This document shows, piece by piece, positions 5,811-9,316 of a stretch of 9,316 bases of DNA (its first letter is position 1; the number at the start of each line of letters is the position of its first letter). This DNA is from JADFSZ01 sp022560555 [NCBI: PVC group bacterium] (lineage in GTDB: Bacteria > GCA-001730085 > JADFSZ01): positions 1 through 9,316 of the forward strand of contig JADFSZ010000058.1 in NCBI GenBank assembly GCA_022560555.1, written 5' to 3'. The translations under genes were made by a program, and so were the position numbers. The notes beneath the pieces were generated by a model. The model saw only the letters and a list, made by a program, of their open reading frames with translations, ran no database searches and was not told where the DNA came from.

Positions 5811-8800
5811 ATGAATCAACCCAACTCCCTAAAATCCAAAGGTTTTCGATCCCTCCTGGTGACCCAGTTTCTGGGGGCCTTCAACGATAACGCTTTTAAA
5901 TTGGTGATCTTGCTCCTGGCCGTTAAGATGTTTGCCGATCAACCCGGCACGGCGACGACATATATCGCGCTCGCGGGAGCAATATTCATTCTTCCTTTTA
6001 TTATCTTCTCCGCCTACGCGGGGTATTTCGCGGATCGTTACAGCAAAAAACGGATCATTGTGCTGGCCAAATTCGCCGAAGCCGCCGTCATGATTCTTGG
6101 ATTGATCGCGTTTCTCGCCGAAAGTATTCCTCTCATGCTCGGTGTGCTGTTTTTGATGGGCACACAAAGCGCGTTTTTCAGTCCCGCCAAATACGGAATT
6201 CTCCCCGAAATTATGGATGATGAAGAATTGTCACAGGGAAACGGACAGATGCAGCTGTGGACTTTTATTGCTATTATTCTGGGCACTGCCATCGGAGGGC
6301 AACTACTGGATCTGTTTTCCGATCCTTATAAAATATCCTTTGTTTTTATTGCTATTTCCGTGATCGGAATATTTTCGAGCTTCTTTGTCACGGATGTCCA
6401 ACCAGCGGGCTCCCCAAGAGCCTTTCAGAAAAACTTTCTGAAAGATATGTGGATGACGCTTCGTGAAGTCAAAAAAGAAAAGGTTCTCTTTTTGTGCATT
6501 ATGGGGAGCGCGTTTTTTTGGTTTTTGGGCGCCATATATCAAATGAATATCGTGCTCTATGCCAAAACCATGATGGGCCTCAGTGATTCCGCCTCCGGAA
6601 TCCTGCTCACGGGTATTGCTTTGGGGGTTGGTGTGGGAAGTGTTCTGGCCGGAAAGTGGTCGGGAGAAAAAATCGAATTCGGACTGGTCCCTCTTGGTGC
6701 TATTGGGCTGGGTGTGACCTCGATCTTAATCGGGTTTAGTTATGAATCCTTTTTCTTCTCGCTGTTGCTGTTTTTTCTTCTCGGTATGAATTTCGGGTTT
6801 TTTAATATTCCCCTCACGGCTTACATTCAGCAAAAAAGTCCTCGGGACAGCAAGGGGCGCGTGATCGCCGCTAATAATTTTGTGTCCTTCTGCAGTATGA
6901 TCCTTTCATCCCTTGTATTGTTGGTACTGCGTAATTTTATACAGATTAGCCCGGCAGGGATTTTTGTCATTCTCGGTTTGGCGTCGTTCGTTGTCATAAT
7001 CTATATCTGCAAACTTTTACCTGATTTTCTGACTCGTTTTCTTGTTTGGCTGCTGACGCATACGTTTTACCGGATACGAATGGTAGGGCGTCAAAATGTT
7101 CCTAAAGAGGGCGGGGCTCTGTTGGTATGCAATCATGTCTCCTATGTGGATGGTTTTATCGTGACGGCCTGCATACAAAGGTTTATCCGAATGATGCTCG
7201 CAAGAGAGTTTTATGATATTAAATTCTTGAACCCTCTGTTTCGAGCGATGAAAGTCATCCCGATCTCACCGAAAGACGGACCGAAAAAAATGGCGAAAAG
7301 CCTGGAACAAGCCAGTGAATATCTCAGGCAAGGAGAGCTTGTCTGCATATTTGCCGAAGGCGGCATTACGCGCACCGGTAATATGCTGCCGTTCGGAAAA
7401 GGACTGGAGCGCGTGATGCGCCATGTGGATGTGCCGATCATTCCCGTCCATCTTGGCCATGTATGGGGAAGTATATTTAGTTTTGAAAGAGGAAAATTTT
7501 TAAGAAAAATCCCGAGGTATATCCCTTATCCTGTGACTGTTAGTTTTGGAAAACCTATGAACGCGAAATCAAAAACATATCAGGTGCGGCAAACGATCGA
7601 AGAATTGGGAGCGGAAGCCTTCCGGTATCGTAAAGATGAACAGGAGACATTGCCGTTTCGCTTTTATCGGCAGGCCCGTATGAATCCCTTTAAGTTTTGT
7701 ATGGCTGATTCGGGAGGAAAAAAATTAAATTATATACAAGCGTTGATAGGAACAATGGCCCTTTCAAAAGCAATCCGGAGACGATGCACGAGATACAAAA
7801 TGATCGGAATCATGCTGCCGAGTTCCGTTGTCGGAACGCTTGTCAATATCGCGATCTCGATGTTAGGGAAGGTCCCCGTCAATCTGAATTTTACATCATC
7901 CGAGGAGGCCCTCGCCAAAGCGATTGAAAAATGTGATATTAAATTTATTTTTACCTCTCGTGAACTTCGGGAAAAATTGAACATCAAAAAAACCGATATG
8001 ATGATCGATATGGAGGATTTTAAGAGTGAAGTTAGGCCCGTGGATAGGTGGCGGGCTTGTTTCGATATGCTCATGTGTCCGTTCTTTATTCTTAAGCGAT
8101 TGTATATGCATACACCGAAAGTCACCAACGATGATTTGGCTACCGTGATATTTTCGAGTGGGAGCACAGGAGATCCGAAAGGCGTCATGCTCTCCCATGC
8201 GAACATCAATTCGAATATTGAAGGGCTGTACCAGGTGTTTCACGCGGAAAAAAATGATATTGTTCTCGGTATATTGCCCCTGTTTCATTCATTTGGATTT
8301 ACCGGTACACTTTGGTATCCGCTCACTACAGGAATCGGGGTGGTGTATCACAGCAATCCTCTCGACTTTAAGACCATCGGAGAGATAGCCGGTAAATACA
8401 AAACGACGATTCTCATGGCCACGCCGACTTTTCTCATGGGATATATCCGCAGGTGTACACCGGAGCAATTCCGGTATTTACGGCAAGTTGTTGTCGGAGC
8501 CGAGAAACTAAAAGAACGAATTGCCGAATCATTTAAAAAGCGTTTTAATATAGCTCCTCTTGAAGCATACGGCTGCACGGAATTGTCCCCAATTGTTTCT
8601 CTGAATATTCCGGATGTGCAGCACGGCAAGATTCACCAGGTTGGACATAAGCCTGGAACCATCGGCCATCCGATCCCCGGCGTGGCGGTCAAAATCGTCG
8701 ATCCGGATACTTTTGAAGAAAAAGCGATAAACGAAGAAGGGATGTTACTTGTTAAAGGGCAAAATGTTATGCAGGGATATCTCAAAGATGATAAAAAAAC

Positions 8801-9215
8801 AAAAGAAGTGATGCATGACGGCTGGTATATTACGGGGGATATCGCGCTGGTGGATAATGACGGATTCATCACTATTAAAGACCGCTTGAGCCGGTTTAGT
8901 AAAATTGCCGGGGAAATGGTTCCCCATATTTGTGTGGAAGAAGAAATCCATCAGGCTCTGGGAGTGACGGAGGAGCAAGTTTGTGTCGTGACATCGGTGC
9001 CCGATGAACGAAAAGGAGAGGCATTGGCGGTGTTGTATAAAGGAGATATTGATATTGAATCCCTTTGGGAAAAACTGAACGCGTCAGAGCTGCCGAGACT
9101 ATGGGTTCCAAAAAAGGAATATTTTTATCAGATTGAGAAAATTCCCGTTTTGGGAAGCGGAAAGCTGGATCTAAAAAAAATCAAAACTCTGGCACAGGAA
9201 AAGTTCCTAGGCTAA
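5811..9215 (+). CDS. aas: Fused lysophospholipid transporter / acyltransferase / acyl-ACP synthetase (LplT-Aas)
   Basis: This 1134-residue inner-membrane protein joins three activities of lysophospholipid recycling. Residues 1-405 are an LplT-like major facilitator: 'FLGAFNDNAFK' (20-30) in helix 1 and the loop motif 'GYFADRYSKKR' (71-81). Residues about 415-610 are a PlsC-type acyltransferase with the catalytic HX4D motif (H442, D447 in 'NHVSYVDG') and 'FAEGGITRTG' (514-523). Residues about 635-1134 are an AMP-forming acyl-ACP synthetase with 'FSSGSTGDPKG' (781-791), 'YGCTELSP' (920-927), 'GWYITGD' (D1010) and the C-terminal catalytic lysine in 'GSGKLD' (K1118). In E. coli LplT and Aas are separate neighbouring proteins; fusions of about 1140 residues are known in other bacteria. 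The order flippase, acyltransferase, ligase suits import of lysophospholipid, activation of fatty acid on ACP and reacylation. ATG 5811 is chosen because homologues begin close before the first helix; ATG 5787 and TTG 5769 are possible. None has a clear ribosome site. Confidence 0.93.
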   Translation: MNQPNSLKSKGFRSLLVTQFLGAFNDNAFKLVILLLAVKMFADQPGTATTYIALAGAIFILPFIIFSAYAGYFADRYSKKRIIVLAKFAEAAVMILGLIAFLAESIPLMLGVLFLMGTQSAFFSPAKYGILPEIMDDEELSQGNGQMQLWTFIAIILGTAIGGQLLDLFSDPYKISFVFIAISVIGIFSSFFVTDVQPAGSPRAFQKNFLKDMWMTLREVKKEKVLFLCIMGSAFFWFLGAIYQMNIVLYAKTMMGLSDSASGILLTGIALGVGVGSVLAGKWSGEKIEFGLVPLGAIGLGVTSILIGFSYESFFFSLLLFFLLGMNFGFFNIPLTAYIQQKSPRDSKGRVIAANNFVSFCSMILSSLVLLVLRNFIQISPAGIFVILGLASFVVIIYICKLLPDFLTRFLVWLLTHTFYRIRMVGRQNVPKEGGALLVCNHVSYVDGFIVTACIQRFIRMMLAREFYDIKFLNPLFRAMKVIPISPKDGPKKMAKSLEQASEYLRQGELVCIFAEGGITRTGNMLPFGKGLERVMRHVDVPIIPVHLGHVWGSIFSFERGKFLRKIPRYIPYPVTVSFGKPMNAKSKTYQVRQTIEELGAEAFRYRKDEQETLPFRFYRQARMNPFKFCMADSGGKKLNYIQALIGTMALSKAIRRRCTRYKMIGIMLPSSVVGTLVNIAISMLGKVPVNLNFTSSEEALAKAIEKCDIKFIFTSRELREKLNIKKTDMMIDMEDFKSEVRPVDRWRACFDMLMCPFFILKRLYMHTPKVTNDDLATVIFSSGSTGDPKGVMLSHANINSNIEGLYQVFHAEKNDIVLGILPLFHSFGFTGTLWYPLTTGIGVVYHSNPLDFKTIGEIAGKYKTTILMATPTFLMGYIRRCTPEQFRYLRQVVVGAEKLKERIAESFKKRFNIAPLEAYGCTELSPIVSLNIPDVQHGKIHQVGHKPGTIGHPIPGVAVKIVDPDTFEEKAINEEGMLLVKGQNVMQGYLKDDKKTKEVMHDGWYITGDIALVDNDGFITIKDRLSRFSKIAGEMVPHICVEEEIHQALGVTEEQVCVVTSVPDERKGEALAVLYKGDIDIESLWEKLNASELPRLWVPKKEYFYQIEKIPVLGSGKLDLKKIKTLAQEKFLG

Positions 9216-9245
9216 TCTACTCAAATACTTATAAATATCTATAGA

Positions 9246-9279
9246 AGAATGACAAGAACCTCTATATAATAGTCATTCT
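9246..9279 (+). promoter_or_regulatory. Inverted repeat around a -10 box (possible operator or weak terminator)
   Basis: AGAATGAC (9246-9253) and GTCATTCT (9272-9279) form a perfect 8-bp inverted repeat with an 18-nt, AT-rich interval that contains TATAAT. It lies 30 nt after the stop of the fused transport/acyltransferase gene and 24 nt before the next start codon. The long loop and lack of a T tract argue against a classic terminator. A repressor site over the promoter of the gene at 9304 is a reasonable reading, but no regulator is known. Confidence 0.4.
9265..9270 (+). promoter_or_regulatory. Candidate -10 box (TATAAT) for the gene at 9304
   Basis: TATAAT is an exact match to the sigma-70 -10 consensus and lies 33 nt before the start codon at 9304, a fitting distance for a short leader. 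No good -35 hexamer is seen 16-18 nt upstream, and the region is generally AT-rich, so the match could be chance. TATACT at 9282-9287 is a second, weaker candidate. Confidence 0.35.
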
Positions 9280-9303
9280 GGTATACTTAGATAGGAGGCG
9301 TTT

Positions 9304-9316
9304 ATGAGAAAGAGGA
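9304..9316 (+). CDS. Start of a further gene, cut by the window edge
   Basis: ATG 9304 follows a strong ribosome site (AGGAGG, 9293-9298) at 5 nt spacing, and the visible codons read M-R-K-R. The basic start would fit a signal peptide, a prepilin leader or a cytosolic protein; nothing more can be said. The intervening 88 bases after the previous stop and the candidate promoter at 9265 suggest its own transcription. Confidence 0.6.

Noticed and set aside
7730-8209. A 159-residue minus-strand frame
   Set aside because: It lies wholly within the well-supported ligase part of the fused gene in the other direction and shows no recognisable motif or ribosome site.
8158-8388. A 76-residue plus-strand frame within the ligase domain
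   Set aside because: It is a shifted-frame shadow of the region carrying the AMP-binding motif and has no ribosome site.

Overview
This window looks like chromosomal DNA from a Gram-negative bacterium, probably an environmental lineage of the Omnitrophota / PVC type. That placement is an inference. It rests on a prepilin with Ala rather than Gly before the FTLLE cleavage motif, exported proteins with 'W..DG..W....W' and 'NSTDGGN' signatures, a RAYT transposase, a GxxExxY-type nuclease surrounded by degenerate CGCGGAT repeats, and a fused LplT-Aas phospholipid-repair protein, which implies an inner and an outer membrane. No rRNA, tRNA or marker gene is present to settle the taxonomy.

Left part (1-5768): a same-strand series of genes for exported proteins. 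In order these are the C-terminal tail of a probable surface protein (ends 103), a large secreted lectin-like / Ig-like repeat protein (862-3159), a GspJ/PilW-like pseudopilin with an extra C-terminal domain (3666-4937), a small secreted beta-strand-rich protein (4951-5397) and a 91-residue secreted helical protein (5434-5709). A nested hairpin at 5717-5758 probably ends the transcription unit. The order suggests a pseudopilus-associated surface or secretion system, distantly like MSHA-type clusters in which a large LamG/Ig protein accompanies minor pseudopilins. This functional link is inferred.

Two small selfish modules sit in the two junctions around the large secreted gene. The first (110-851) is an intact Y1 HUH transposase of the RAYT family between two nearly identical 33-nt REP-like hairpins. 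The second (about 3160-3750) is a PD-(D/E)XK protein gene of GxxExxY type, with four degenerate CGC.GAT..ACGCGGAT units on its left and two inverted units on its right. Its edges appear to supply the stop-codon region of the upstream gene and to encode most of the leader peptide of the downstream pseudopilin.

Right part (5811-9316): one large gene encodes a fusion of a lysophospholipid flippase (LplT-like MFS), a PlsC-type acyltransferase and an acyl-ACP synthetase (the Aas pair). It would recycle lysophospholipids at the inner membrane. It is followed by a short intergenic region with a consensus -10 box inside an inverted repeat, and by the first codons of a further gene at 9304.
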